In this document: piece after piece, positions 53,711 through 64,000 of the stretch
How the letters are laid out: each line of letters begins with the position of its first letter
Position numbering within the stretch: position 1 is the first letter of the stretch
Origin: Lineus longissimus
Lineage: Eukaryota; Nemertea; Pilidiophora; Heteronemertea; Lineidae
Reading direction: 5' to 3'
DNA: 64,000 nt
NCBI RefSeq assembly: GCF_910592395.1
Contig: NC_088319.1
Span: 6,758,001-6,822,000 of the forward strand
Made by a program: the position numbers and the translations under genes
Notes under the pieces: generated by a model
The model's input: the letters and a program-made list of their open reading frames with translations, nothing else
Database searches by the model: none
What the model was told of the DNA's origin: nothing

Positions 53711-54057
53711 TTGGAAGTTTTTCAGGAAAAAGCAGAGAAACTATGAACGTTCAGAACAAACGAGCGAAATTGGTTGCCATAGACTCAACCGATCAGCGCA
53801 TGCGCAATCGGAACCGGAAATTTTGTTGGTACTTCCGTTAACGAGCATGACCAGTTTGTTAGCAGAAATAAATATCTCATCAAAGTATCAGCTGCTCATT
53901 TGGATTTAGATGTACGAAATCCTACCAAACAAACCTACCCCGATTCCGGTAAGAAATTGTCATCTGACATGTCTGATCGAGACCGTTTCTTTTGATCGAA
54001 GCAAAGCCAATTTAAACCTTGCAAAGGCATCCAACAAACAATATAATATAGGCCTAG
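53711..54057 (-). promoter_or_regulatory. CYB5D1: Presumed CYB5D1 promoter and 5' UTR region
   Basis: The sequence directly upstream of the start codon. I see no TATA box. Assignment rests on position only. Confidence 0.35.
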
Positions 54058-54252
54058 TCTAGTGCCCTAGTGGGGTCATCCTAAACAGCGTCCACCAGCG
54101 TCCACCAGGTTTCAAAGTTATCCAAATTATATTTTCTTGACATAAATCAATAAAAAAGGTTATTTAAAACATATTCTGCAAGTTTTATTGCAATATATTG
54201 AAAAATAAGTGAATTATCTGTGCTAGAAGTCGGACCCATCTTGCCCAATACC

Positions 54253-54745
54253 ACAATCAAGATGTACAGACCGGGGGAGCTGGCGGTACGTACCCATAAG
54301 TCTTTGCGGTAGTCTCGCGCGTACCGGATATAACCTATCAAGCTTTTCTCCTTCAGACAAATACTGCGTTGCGCTCAACTGCCAATTATGCATTAGTCTG
54401 GTGGACACGAGGTTGGCCTTAAACTTGCTTGAAATCGAAAATTTGGACAACACACGTGTACTACAGCGCAAACGGCAGCATTCTGACATATAGAAACATG
54501 TGGTCAGATTCTATTTTTACTAGTCACTAAGTGATCACGCGTCCAACCTCGTATGCAGGGTAATGTGGCTTTCTCATTGGTCGAACGTTAATTTTGTTCA
54601 CAGCCTTTTATAAGGCACTTGAGCGCAACGCAGTATTTCTCTAAAGGAGAAAAGCTTGATGGGTTATATCCGGTACGCGCGAGACTACCGCAAAGATTTA
54701 TGGGTACGTACCGCCAGCTCCCCCGGTCTGTACATCTTGATTGTA
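54253..54745. mobile_element. Foldback element with ~130-bp arms
   Basis: Arm 54253-54383 and arm 54613-54745 are reverse complements of each other with about five differences by eye. The loop is about 230 bases. No coding capacity. It lies inside the hAT-like element. Confidence 0.85.
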
Positions 54746-54874
54746 GTATAAAATCCAATCGTCCACCAGGGCCAGGGGGGTGTTGCTAAAATGAGGAATT
54801 GCTTCCCTCCACCTGGCGGGTGTTGCTTAACCCTTTCGCTGCGGATGTACGCATTTTTGCGACCAAAAAAAATT
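54744..54874 (+). repeat. 131-bp direct repeat, copy 1, with partial piggyBac-like end
   Basis: Identical or nearly so to 55948-56078. At 54827 it contains TTAACCCTTTCGCTGC, the left end of the piggyBac-like MITE, cut off at 54874. Confidence 0.88.
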
Positions 54875-55739
54875 TTAAGCCCCCCTCTTAGGAGGGGCTC
54901 TTAAGATACACGTGTGTGCGGGAGTATATAGTGAATGATTAGAAATAAAGAGAGTAACAATTGTATATCCTACAAACAATTTTTTTTGGTATTTTTCTGA
55001 ATTAACTCCGTTGAGTTTACCGATATCTCCGCGATCTTCCGGTGGTGGTTGCTATCCCATTGGTTGAAATTAAGTTAAATTAAATGGGAATTCGCTACAT
55101 CATATGCCTAAGAAATTGGCCAATTATATTAATATTTTTATTAGAGAAATATCCGTCCTAAATAATGACAGAAAAGGGTGGTTTATTTCAATTTTGTGTC
55201 GACATGGTCGAGGTCACGTGACATAAAAACAAAACAATCGCACACACCCGTCCAAAAAAGGCACTTTAAGAAAAATAAATACGTTTTTCCAGCTTAAAAC
55301 CACACTGACGACTAAGTTATATTGGTCTACTGCCCAAATCTGAAGTATCAAATGAATCACAAACTAGAACTAGCTCTATTTAGCTATAGTTGCTTGAAAA
55401 TTTCGGGTGAGCGACGTACATTCTGTACCCTAGCGGCCAATAAATAAACTACTTTCAGACGTCTGCTCCAGTCTCGTTAGTGAGTTTTTCCCAAATGTAC
55501 GCGATGATGACGTGCCCCATTAACAGGACGTGACATCTATTTTAAAATGCGTTTCCAAAGTGAATGCATGAGGACAATCCATTTAAGTGTCGTATATCAC
55601 TGGAAACGCCCGATTCCCGTGAATAAGGACAATCACAATGTATTACATTACCAAAACAAAAATGTGTCGGAAGGAACTATAATTACTATGGATGGTCCCA
55701 TCGCACCCCCCCCCCTCCAGCAGTATGACACAGAAGGGC

Positions 55740-55930
55740 TAGTTGACTGTCCACCTGGGGGGTTTGGGGGGAGCTTCCCCCCAACGCACTGGTAAAAACC
55801 TATGTCGACGGAGGGGGGTTTGGGGGGTGTCCCCCCATTGTAACAGCTGTAGTTGTTAGAGCTTGCACTTAACATATGCTCGTAGGGGGGTTCGGGGGAG
55901 CTCCCCCGACCTAAAGGGGGGCTCACTAAG
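55740..55930. repeat. G-rich palindromic units
   Basis: Three GGGGGG-TTTGGGGGG-AGCTTCCCCCC-like units occur at about 55755-55790, 55813-55840 and 55884-55912. Each is a long G/C hairpin that could also form a G-quadruplex. Confidence 0.7.
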
Positions 55931-55947
55931 TCCTTGACTTTACATAT

Positions 55948-56078
55948 TAGTATAAAATCCAATCGTCCACCAGGGCCAGGGGGGTGTTGCTAAAATGAGG
56001 AATTGCTTCCCTCCACCTGGCGGGTGTTGCTTAACCCTTTCGCTGCGGATGTACGCATTTTTGCGACCAAAAAAAATT
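55948..56078 (+). repeat. 131-bp direct repeat, copy 2
   Basis: The second copy of 54744-54874. Here the piggyBac-like element continues beyond the repeat. Confidence 0.88.
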
Positions 56079-56750
56079 TCCGATCTGTGCGGATGTACGC
56101 AGAACTGCGACTTGGGAGAGACCTGAATCAGACGATGTTTTCAATAGCAAATTAGTACAGGAACTTGTCGCTAGGTGTCCTGCCATGTTGTTTACCGCTA
56201 GAACTTCCGATTTCTAGGTGAAAACTTCGGTGTTTTTATTCAAAGTTTAGGCGATATTTTGAGTCCAAAGTTTTGTAAACAAATTTAAATGCCTCAGTCA
56301 CGTGTTCGACGAACTGCAGAATCAATAATTGATGAAATAGTGAATTCGAGGCGTTAGAAGACGAGTCTGATTAGTGATTATGATTCTGAACATAATGCCG
56401 ATGTACACAGCGTGCATGGGGATTGTAAGTGTGCATGATTCAGGGTCCGTGGGGATGATAGTGATAGCCTGGGTCAAGATGAAAAATGGTGTTTTTCTCC
56501 TCGTTGATTAATACTAATTGGCGTTATTTAGTTAATTAACATAATTTCAGGTGATTGACAAATGCATAATTTGAAAGTCCATGCTGTCCCCAACAACCTT
56601 TTCCAATAGTCCAAAGCTCTATCTCTTCTCCTTCAGGCTGTATATTGGCCTCAAAGTTAATACCTATGTTAAAATTGGCTTTTACAGTATTTTGGGTTCA
56701 GCAAGGAATCAATATTGAAATAATTTTGAGCGGCGCAGCGAAAGGGTTAA
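56031..56750. mobile_element. piggyBac-like non-autonomous element
   Basis: Ends are TTAACCCTTTCGCTGC (56031-56046) and GCAGCGAAAGGGTTAA (56735-56750), inverted and including the TTAA target site used by piggyBac transposons. Starting at 56289, a short decayed coding stretch reads MPQSRVRRTAESIIDEIVNS and then, after a stop and a frame change, SDYDSEHNAD. That resembles the acidic N-terminus of piggyBac transposases. It is a deleted derivative. Confidence 0.75.
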
Positions 56751-57655
56751 ATGTGAAATTGCTCGGCTGGCTTGTGGAGCTCAATGACTGACTTTTGAAA
56801 GCGGCTGCCGGGGGTGTAGAAGTAGAAAATGTCCCCCTGGAAAAAGTGTCCGGGTCCGGTGCCATGTGAAAGGATGAGGGTTAGAGAATAGGAGTAGCAT
56901 TTTTACTCCCCTTTCCTCCCCTTTTTACTGTATGATGGAGATGAATAAAATTTGATGTACTATTTTTGACCGTTACTCTTTTCTTATGAGTTAAGATTTG
57001 TTTACATAAGAGCTTGTGATGATATTGGACGGGAATGTCTAAATGATCTTCTTGACCAAGGGGTATTGTGCATGGTTTCGATATTAATACATGTACTGAG
57101 AAATAGATGGGAGAGACAGCTGTATTGACAGTTCCGTATACATGTAACCTGGAATCGAATATCACCCAGGACTACTGATTATGTTCTTGACAATTTTTTT
57201 GGAAGTTTTACATTCTGTTAATCAAAAAAGTTGTAGAACGTTTACAACGCAGAAACTTAGTTGTCATTTATAAAAAAAACTTGTGCCAACTTTGAAATTC
57301 AAAGAGGTAATTGAGGCAAGACTTTACGATGATAATCAGCAGTTTCCGTCCTTATTACCACTATTTGCAAATACGTGTACTTGAAAAGATAACTCTGGCC
57401 TGCTTGAAATGACCACCAGTTATATTACCAAAATCTTGAAAAAGGATAACCGTGATTGATGGGCGCTTGTCATTCATTTCTTGGACTTTTGAATCACTCG
57501 CTCGTTTCTTGCGCGTTTTTTCTGTCCCGGTTTCTTAGTGGTAGTCTTATCGTTTCAAGAAAATATAATTTGGATAACTTTGAAACCTGGTTGAAAATAT
57601 AATTTGGATAACTTTGAAACCTGGTGGACGCTGGTGGACGCTGTTTAGGATGAAC

Positions 57656-57735
57656 GGTCTAGTGCGCCCCCCCCCCCTTTAGCCTAGGGCCTAGGGGTGT
57701 TTTGGTAAAACTTGTAGTGAGTCGAGTGTAAGCCA
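57656..57735 (+). repeat. Direct repeat, copy 1 (copy 2 at 59484-59552)
   Basis: CTAGTGCGCCCCC, TTTAGCCTAGGG and TGTTTTGGTAAAAC, then AGTGAGTCGAGTGTAAGCCA. Copy 1 has a longer C run and a duplicated GCCTAGGG. Confidence 0.82.
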
Positions 57736-59483
57736 CTGTTATATAATATGAGGAAAGCTCAGGCCTTGATAGGGAGCTCTTCGTTAATAGGGCTGGTGAG
57801 CGAGAAGACTCGGTTGGGGGGGGGGATGATGATGCCATCATGGCAGTTGACCGAAGAAGCAGTTGGCTAGCACACAATGTCAATGATGGCGAGTAGTTGG
57901 TGGTTGGGAGAGGGGGGTATATAGTTAGGATGATGCCATCATGGCAGTTGACCCAATAGATGCTGTCGCAGTATAGAAAATAGGTGGGGAGAATGTGGGA
58001 AACTAAACACAACAGGAGAAGATAGGTATTTTTGCCCGGAGATAAGCATAATGCATGTAATGATCCCATGACCCAAGTGTAAGATTTGAATTCAAAAAGA
58101 CCTTAGCCGACCCCCCTGTCCTGAATAGTTTGAGGTCTCACTAGACAGTGGTGATTAGGTGTTAATCTTGAAGTTATAAGGCATAGAGGTGTAATTCTTA
58201 CAAATTTGCGTTATACAGGGTGTCTCATGCATTGTGCTACATCAGTCTATGCATGGCTGTATGTCTAGACGACGTTGAAACTTGGTCAGATGTATTCTAC
58301 AAGAGACAAGCTATTCAGAAATGTATAGGTTTGTGTGAGAGTAAGGTACTGCCAAGTCGTGTCATTTTTGGAGGTAGGTAGGCCTGGCCTCCGCACCCGC
58401 TAGTGAGACCTGAGGGTAGCGCGTGCGTTTGAGTTAGTGCGCATGCGCTTTCTACAGAAAATTGAAAAGGCTAGTGTTGTGGACGAGTGGTTTCAGGTTT
58501 CATGGTAGGATTTTGTCATGGAAACGGGGAAATAGACATTGAGACCAATGTACTTTCAAGATTATTGCATTATAAATAGGACCATACCGTCGACACCTTC
58601 CCACACCCCATGATATTGACGAAATCGTCGTCGAAACGGGCAGCCCCTGACCGATCATGTTGGTGCGCATGCGTACTACGGAAAAGTAAGCAGACTGAAA
58701 ATCTTTTGCGGAATTTTGCCTGTTCAAAGCACGATTTCTTCGCAGAAAGAGAAAAATAATCTCTAGTGCTCAGCGATGCAGATTGTTGTTTAATGCATTT
58801 CGATTCGCCCCAGGGTATTGTCACGCTTTGATTCGGCCCTGTTTTGACGAAATCTCCAAATGAACAGCGGCTTCTCTGCGTAAACATCATCGCGTCCCGC
58901 TGAATTGTTTTGGAAAAAGAAAATCTCTCCCCAGGTAAATTGCTGTGCATTGGCGTATACGATTCGCGTGCAAAAATGTCACCTGGGCGCGGAGGTTTTC
59001 TGGTTCCGGTCAACCGGGTCAAGTTTTTTTCGTTGACGGTAAACACACACAATCGACTCTAACCATATAGCTCGCTCAAGAGCTCCCTATCATCCGGGGG
59101 ATGCCCCCCGCACCCCCCACTTTGGCCTTGCGGCCAGGCAGATTGTTCACCATTCCTTCCCTCCAGTTTTTAAAAGTAGTTCATATTTATTCGTTTCAAT
59201 CATGGCAAATTGGTTCAATGATGCTCAAGAGAGACAGGATAGTTACTCCCTTCACAGACCGTAGTTTGTTCGTTGTCCGCCTGGGTGCAGAAATTCGGTC
59301 ATTCATGGAACTCAAGCCAATTTGCTCGCGCAATCAGCGTGTGGATTATGAATATGATTATGATTTTTCTTGTGAAACGCTGCTAAATATACAAATGATT
59401 TTTCTAGTTATGTTGGCATTTTATATCGGGGGTGGTTCAAAAATTTTAATTGATTTACGGGCGATAGGTCAAGGACTAAGACT
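57736..59483. other. Between the direct repeats: 160-codon minus ORF, no recognised gene
   Basis: The ORF at 59052-58570 (minus) is open for 160 codons, and the plus ORF at 59101-59499 for 132. Neither looks like a known protein. GATGATGCCATCATGGCAGT occurs twice (about 57825 and 57930). I cannot support a gene. Confidence 0.3.
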
Positions 59484-59552
59484 AGTGCGCCCCCTTTAGC
59501 CTAGGGGTGTTTTGGTAAAACATTGTCCTTAGTGAGTCGAGTGTAAGCCATG
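59484..59552 (+). repeat. Direct repeat, copy 2
   Basis: Matches 57656-57735. Confidence 0.82.
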
Positions 59553-60009
59553 GGTTGTACTAATTAACGCCCGGTAGGGCCCGGAGAAAAAAAGGTAGCG
59601 CCCGGAGGTTGAATCGGGATTTTTATGCACTTTTAACTGTATATATATGTTGTTTAGATGTATTTCTAACAGTTCTGTAACTTTGATGACCAAGCTTGCA
59701 GCCAAAGTTGGTAAAATTGATGTTTGTTTATGGACTGCGCTAGCGACCGGAGAATTCGCCGTCGGCCATTTTGGCTATGGTCCCTGAGTTGTTATGGTTG
59801 ATGTGAAATATGGAATCCAGAAATGCCAGAGCTTGGCATGTGGACCGGTCCGCGTGTGAAGGGCGTGGTCGCCTTGCTGTTAGCCAGCCTAGTTGAAGTT
59901 TGAATGCTTATGCAGTATTTAGTTGTGCTTTTTTTGAAAAAACTTTATCCCGATTTTTAATGGGATCATATAACAGCTATCACTTTCATTATGTCCTCTA
60001 AAATATGTA
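59553..60009. other. No recognisable gene
   Basis: CCCGGTAGGGCCCGGAG and similar near 59570 is the only notable sequence. Confidence 0.3.
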
Positions 60010-61003
60010 ACATACATTTTTAGCTCAGCTGACAAAGTCAGCAAAGCTGGTAATATTACTAAGGGAATCGTGTCTGTCCTTCCTTCCGTGTCACTTTTGG
60101 GCATTTTGTAACCGCAAGGCCTAGGCACTTCGTTGACGCTGCTAAATTAGGCGTAACCCAAGATGAACTCAGAAACCAAAAATCAGCGCAATCCAACCTA
60201 CATTAAGTGAATGAGGTCATCGGGAAGTTTAAACTTCATTCCTTTATACCTCGGTCCACAGAGGAAATATTGTTTTCACACCTGGCCGAATATTTTTTGA
60301 TAATTTTTTCATTTTTACTTGAAATGGAATTAATTTAGTTTTCACTGCCAGTTGGCGCTACAGGCACATTTACCTGAATTTTTGACGATTCAAAAGCCCG
60401 GGTTATGACGTATAGTTGCGCAGTTGTATTCTGCGCATGGAATTGGCCAAGGAACCAGGCTATATTTCAGCATACCCACTGTGACCAGTTTAAAGATGGA
60501 AGATTGATTTTGCAACACGGTAACCAATTTTCTGCTAAAAAGAAGTCAAGTAGGCGATATTATCACTAGTTCCTTTCAGTGGGTAGTCATAAGGTCATTA
60601 GGTCATAAGGGACTACTTTCAGAAATTAGTTCTTTAAAATTTGGCCACAATTCTGTGAAAACGATATTAGAAAAGCACGCTCTGTTCGCGAATTATTTTT
60701 AAGTGGAGAATTCCCACAGTATGTGCAGTGAATCGGCATGATTCTGTTTGCATTTTAGTTTTTAGTACTACGATAATGTTACTCCCATAAAAATTGATTC
60801 AAAATTGACAGAGCTACGTAAACAAACGCATGTGTGCAGTTCAAATGTAAACAAAAATGTATTTTTGGTACTTTTGGTTGCTGGACTTGGGTTTTCCCGC
60901 AGTTAGGAGCTGGGGTCAAATTGGTGGTCTATTGCATGTATTGTTTATGGGTGCTGTTTTAGTCAGAGCTAGCCCTTGATTAATGATATAAAGGGATTTT
61001 CAA
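60010..61003 (+). repeat. Dispersed repeat copy 2, uninterrupted
   Basis: Starts with TTTTAGCTCAGCTGACAAAG and runs to GGGATTTTCAAAT. It follows 16415-17256 and then directly 20459-20632. It therefore shows the state of the repeat before the LINE fragments arrived in copy 1. Confidence 0.88.
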
Positions 61004-61238
61004 ATTAAGGTGACCGTGGTCTGTATCTCCGTCATGTCATCTTACCAGCTAGGTCTACTACATTTGAACAATCTCGTCCCCATTAATCTCCCTCCGAGAA
61101 TAAATTTCTGCACGTGGCCACATGTGACGTCACATCCGCTGACCACCTACTCGTTCATTATTTTCTCGGCGCGTCAAGTACACTTCGTGGTTCTTCGGTT
61201 TCTCTGTATTTCAAGTTTTCCCGTCATCTTTTAGCATT

Positions 61239-62261
61239 ATGGATAGTTTTGGTGTTCCTGACTTCACTGCCGAAGTGGAAGTATTATCTTCGGATGTGGT
61301 AAGTCCTTTGGTTCACATTCTTTCAGACAGTACGGCCAAGTCTTCTGGTAAGAAGCCGGCTCATCCCGGAGGCAGTGCCGGGGCTCGCGGTGGCGATATT
61401 CCCACCGGGGCTGGCGGCGGCCATGTTGGACCTACTTCTAGTATAGCTAGGAAGGTTTCCAAGCCTCGTAGGAAGGTTGTGAAGTTCACTCCTTCCGAGA
61501 AGAGGATGGCCTCTATGTTTTCTAAGCAGCTAGACGAGCTAAAGGCTTCGTTTGGGCTGCAGGTTCAGCAACAACAGCAGCAGGTGAGTAACAATGGGGG
61601 TTTTATTCCCCCTTCTAGCATCCCATCTTCTGCTTCTGGTCAGCAGGCTCCGGCGCATGCGCGGCCTCGCTCGTCCACGTTGGGGGCTTCGGGAGCTTTT
61701 CAGGCCCGTCAGCCGGTGCTGAGGTTGGATGACCGTGAGGATATGGGAAGTTTAGCAGGTTCCCCCACTAGGAATTGGCGTTTTCGACCGAGTTTTTCTG
61801 GTGTTAAGCCGGGCCAGGACCGGGTTGTGGGTCCTGGTGTTAGCAGGCTTGGCGGCTCTGTGCCTTTTGCATTAGGAGTGCCCCCTGTCGGTCAGAATGT
61901 GGACAAGGTTTTTTCAGAGGATGATCGTTGTTCTGTCCGCAGCCAGGGGTCAGTGTCCCTGACTGTAGTCGTGGTATGTGGACTGCTGTTGACGGTGATG
62001 GCCATAGAAGTCGGGACGATGATATCCCGACCTCGTGGGCCAAGTTGGTGCAGTCAACTGGGGAATGCCTTAATATCAGTTGAGGAGGCGGCAGATGCGC
62101 CCAAGTCGGTGTTAGCATCTAGTTTCGACATCCCGCTGCCCAACAAGAAAAAAGGTACTGCCTTACCAGCTGATGGCTTGATTCGGGCCACTTGGGAGGC
62201 AGTGTATCCGACCTCTAAATCTAGGTCGTCTGCGGTAGTTAACATGTCAAAGGCATTGTAA
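61239..62261 (+). CDS. DIRS-like gag, first part
   Basis: A 340-codon frame starting at 61239 (MDSFGVPDFTAEVEVLSS). It is Gly-, Ser- and Pro-rich with a Gln run (QVQQQQQQ) and a coiled stretch EKRMASMFSKQLDELKASF. Close to residue 230 the reading departs into another frame. Beyond about 62050 the sequence reads as SVEEAADAPKSVLASSFDIP, again protein-like. No zinc knuckle is seen. The role is inferred from position. Confidence 0.6.
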   Translation: MDSFGVPDFTAEVEVLSSDVVSPLVHILSDSTAKSSGKKPAHPGGSAGARGGDIPTGAGGGHVGPTSSIARKVSKPRRKVVKFTPSEKRMASMFSKQLDELKASFGLQVQQQQQQVSNNGGFIPPSSIPSSASGQQAPAHARPRSSTLGASGAFQARQPVLRLDDREDMGSLAGSPTRNWRFRPSFSGVKPGQDRVVGPGVSRLGGSVPFALGVPPVGQNVDKVFSEDDRCSVRSQGSVSLTVVVVCGLLLTVMAIEVGTMISRPRGPSWCSQLGNALISVEEAADAPKSVLASSFDIPLPNKKKGTALPADGLIRATWEAVYPTSKSRSSAVVNMSKAL

Positions 62262-62325
62262 GATCCCTGGTTTTAAGAAGCGTCATAGGGACCAGTACCG
62301 CTGGTCTGAAGAGGACTTTCAGTCC

Positions 62326-62904
62326 TTGGGCAAGGTCCCAGAGGTTGATGGGGCAGTGACCACTTATTTGGCTTCAGGTAACGGTCACAAGGGCGCGTTT
62401 CTTCCGAGGTCGTTGTTTCCGGAGGAAGTAGCAGCGGAGACGGCGTTTAAGGACGTCGACAGTTCTTTGAGGACAGCCCATAGGGTGGTCTCTCATACGT
62501 CCTATTTTTTGGCGGCCTTGTCAAATGTCCTTCAAGAGAAGGGGGTAACACCTGATTCGGAGCCGGGGCTACTGTTGAGTGGACTAGGCTCCATGGTTGC
62601 CGATTTTGCCGACTTGTCTATCAGGGCGTCCGCCAGATGCCTGAAGGCCCGTCGGGAAATTCATCTTAAGGCTATGAACCTGCCCGATGCTAGGGCCAAG
62701 CTCGATCTTCTGCGGATAACTCCTGTCAGCGATAAGCTCTTTGCAGGACAGGTGGAGAAAATCACTCACGATTCATCTGAGTTGATGAGGGATATTAGAG
62801 AGGCTGCCAAGAACTATGGCAATTTAACCGCTAGTGCTAACAGCGGCAAGGATAGGAAGCGGAAGTTTGATGGGAACAATAAGACCGCTTCGGCTGAACC
62901 TTAG
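62326..62904 (+). CDS. DIRS-like gag, second part
   Basis: A 192-codon frame (MGKVPEVDGAVTTYLASGNG, then FKDVDSSLRTAHRVVSHTSY and an Ala/Leu-rich helical run) ending KRKFDGNNKTASAEP. The body matches the helical gag-like region seen before DIRS RT. It is split from the first part by a frame change near 62255. Confidence 0.6.
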   Translation: MGKVPEVDGAVTTYLASGNGHKGAFLPRSLFPEEVAAETAFKDVDSSLRTAHRVVSHTSYFLAALSNVLQEKGVTPDSEPGLLLSGLGSMVADFADLSIRASARCLKARREIHLKAMNLPDARAKLDLLRITPVSDKLFAGQVEKITHDSSELMRDIREAAKNYGNLTASANSGKDRKRKFDGNNKTASAEP

Positions 62905-63375
62905 AACAAGAAGTTCAGATCCTTTGGCGGTAAGGCTAACTCTGCTCAGCCAACGCCACATTTTCAGCGCTTTCAGAAGCAAGGGGACAGTAGGGCCCAG
63001 TCCCAGAAGGGGTTCACTTTCAACAAGTTCTCAGCTTCCGGCAAGTCCGCCGGAACGGGAAGGAATTGACTCTTCAGTTCCTTCAATTCCTCAGGTGGGT
63101 GGCAGGCTGAGCCTTTTTTACCAAGAATGGTCTCGAACTACAAGCGATTCCCTGGTCAAGTCAATTGTTCGGGGGGTCTCAAGTTGGAGTTCGACGGCCC
63201 TTACCCTCTTCACAGGTTTTTACGGACTCCAGTTCCTCAAGACCAGGAAAGATTGCAGTGTCTGAGAAAGGAGGTGGCTGATTTGAAGGCCAAGGCTGCA
63301 ATAGAGGCCTGGTTGGGAGTGGAAGGACGGTTTCTACTGCAACCTTTTCCTGGTGCCGAAGGCGACCGGGGGTAC

Positions 63376-64000
63376 CGGCCAGTACTCAATTTGAGACCTC
63401 TAAATCAATGTATCACAAGGAGGTCGTTCAGGATGGAGACTCTTCAATCTATCCTCAAGTCAGTACATCCAGGGGATTGGGCTTGTACGCTCGATCTGAA
63501 AGATGCGTACTTTCGGGTGCCCATCTTTCAGGGTCACAGGAGGTTTCTTTGCTTCGAATGGGAAGGCCAGAGGTTTCAAATTCAAGCTCTTCCGTTCGGG
63601 CTGTCATCAGCCCCGAGGGTTTTCACTCGGGTGGCCAGCAGGGCAGTACTAGCAAAACTGAGAAAAAAAGGTATCCGAGTACATGCGTACTTGGACGACT
63701 GGATCTTTCTGGCACAGTCTCCGGGGGAGTTAATCCTGGCCAGGGAACGGGTGATTGCTCTTCTTCAGTCATTGGGGTTCATTGTCAACCTCGAGAAGTC
63801 TCTGTTGGAACCCACTCAGAAGTTGGATTTTCTGGGTGCCACGTTGGATCAGCGAAGGGGGATGGATTACTCCTCGCAGAAGAGAGTGAGCCTGTTAGCT
63901 CGGGCACTCTCGGTTATGCAGCTGGCCAGGTCTCTACCAGCTCGTTTCTTTCTGAGACTGTTGGGGCTCATGAATTCATGTATTGGACAGATTTCGTATG
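63376..64000 (+). CDS. DIRS-like reverse transcriptase, partial
   Basis: Open in one frame to the window end. Blocks in order are YRPVLNLRPLNQCI, ACTLDLKDAYFRVPI (first catalytic Asp), QALPFGLSSAPRVFTRVAS, HAYLDDWIFLA (YLDD at 63688-63699), then DFLGATLDQRRGMDY. The upstream part (FLVPKATGG-like, before 63376) lies in the next frame, separated by a G-run slip. This arrangement is typical of DIRS and related RTs and unlike Gypsy. Completeness cannot be judged. Confidence 0.85.

Larger units (their letters stand above)
54066..57657. mobile_element. DNA transposon with inverted ends, hAT-like flanks
   Basis: The inverted ends are TCATCCTAAACAGCGTCCAC and onward (54076-54140), and the reverse complement (57555-57653). 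The right end includes an extra 31-bp duplicate. An 8-bp direct repeat TCTAGTGC flanks it (54058-54065 and 57658-57665), the length typical of hAT elements. No transposase was found, so it is non-autonomous or rebuilt from several insertions. It contains a foldback element, a duplicated 131-bp block and piggyBac-like MITE sequence. Confidence 0.65.
61003..64000 (+). mobile_element. DIRS-like retrotransposon, continues beyond window
   Basis: A Gly/Pro/Ser-rich gag-like ORF (61239-62904, in two frames) is followed by an RT that is clearly of the DIRS type (YLDDW active site). The element begins just after the dispersed repeat and reaches base 64000, so RNase H and tyrosine recombinase parts are not in view. 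The start is inferred from the end of the repeat. Confidence 0.82.

Noticed and set aside
1-64000. CRISPR arrays, operons, riboswitches, rRNA genes
   Set aside because: None present. The spaced repeats seen here are degenerate eukaryotic repeats without uniform spacers.

Overview
This is a repeat-dense piece of a eukaryotic nuclear genome, most likely from a marine invertebrate animal. The evidence is GT-AG introns, an animal-type CYB5D1 gene, and many LINEs alongside Gypsy and DIRS-like retroelements and short foldback DNA elements. There are no bacterial operons, rRNA genes or convincing tRNA genes. I cannot name the species from sequence alone. Two host genes can be reconstructed by splice-site and phase logic. 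Most remaining ORFs are transposon remnants.

Host gene 1 (plus strand, 13411-23559) is a five-exon gene for an unrecognised 182-residue protein with four predicted membrane segments. All four GT-AG junctions agree in phase. Its introns hold a MITE-like repeat, a dispersed repeat split by LINE fragments, a Harbinger-like MITE and an antisense Cys-rich exon-like ORF. Host gene 2 (minus strand, 53710-47264) is CYB5D1, a cytochrome b5-domain protein of 215 residues in four exons. A 32-bp tandem duplication copies its last 3' splice site, and its first intron holds a LINE enclosed by ~290-bp inverted repeats.

Layout. 1-4147: Tx1/L1-like LINE on the minus strand, cut by the window edge. 5390-9310: nearly full-length but decayed Jockey/CR1-group LINE. 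9310-10841: two Tx1-like 3' fragments, divergently oriented. 11420-12620: LINE tail debris, a 16-bp minisatellite and a lone DNA-transposon end. 12940-13310: spaced array of a 16-bp motif just upstream of host gene 1. 13411-23559: host gene 1. 24490-26330: L2/CR1-like LINE, minus strand. 26876-27947: foldback element. 28282-33356: modular ~300-bp repeats. 33357-37935: Gypsy retrotransposon with 5-bp target duplication, inserted in such a repeat. 38447-40328: LINE with a long intact reverse-transcriptase ORF. 40665-43735: small motif repeats and an L2-like 3' end. 47264-53710: host gene 2. 54066-57657: inverted-repeat DNA transposon, hAT-like by its 8-bp flanking repeat, containing a foldback element and piggyBac-like MITEs. 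60015-61003: second copy of the dispersed repeat. 61003-64000: DIRS-like retrotransposon running off the window.

The region is best read as two small host genes inflated by layered insertions. Several insertion events can be read directly because the interrupted repeat has an uninterrupted copy, or because the target-site duplication is visible.
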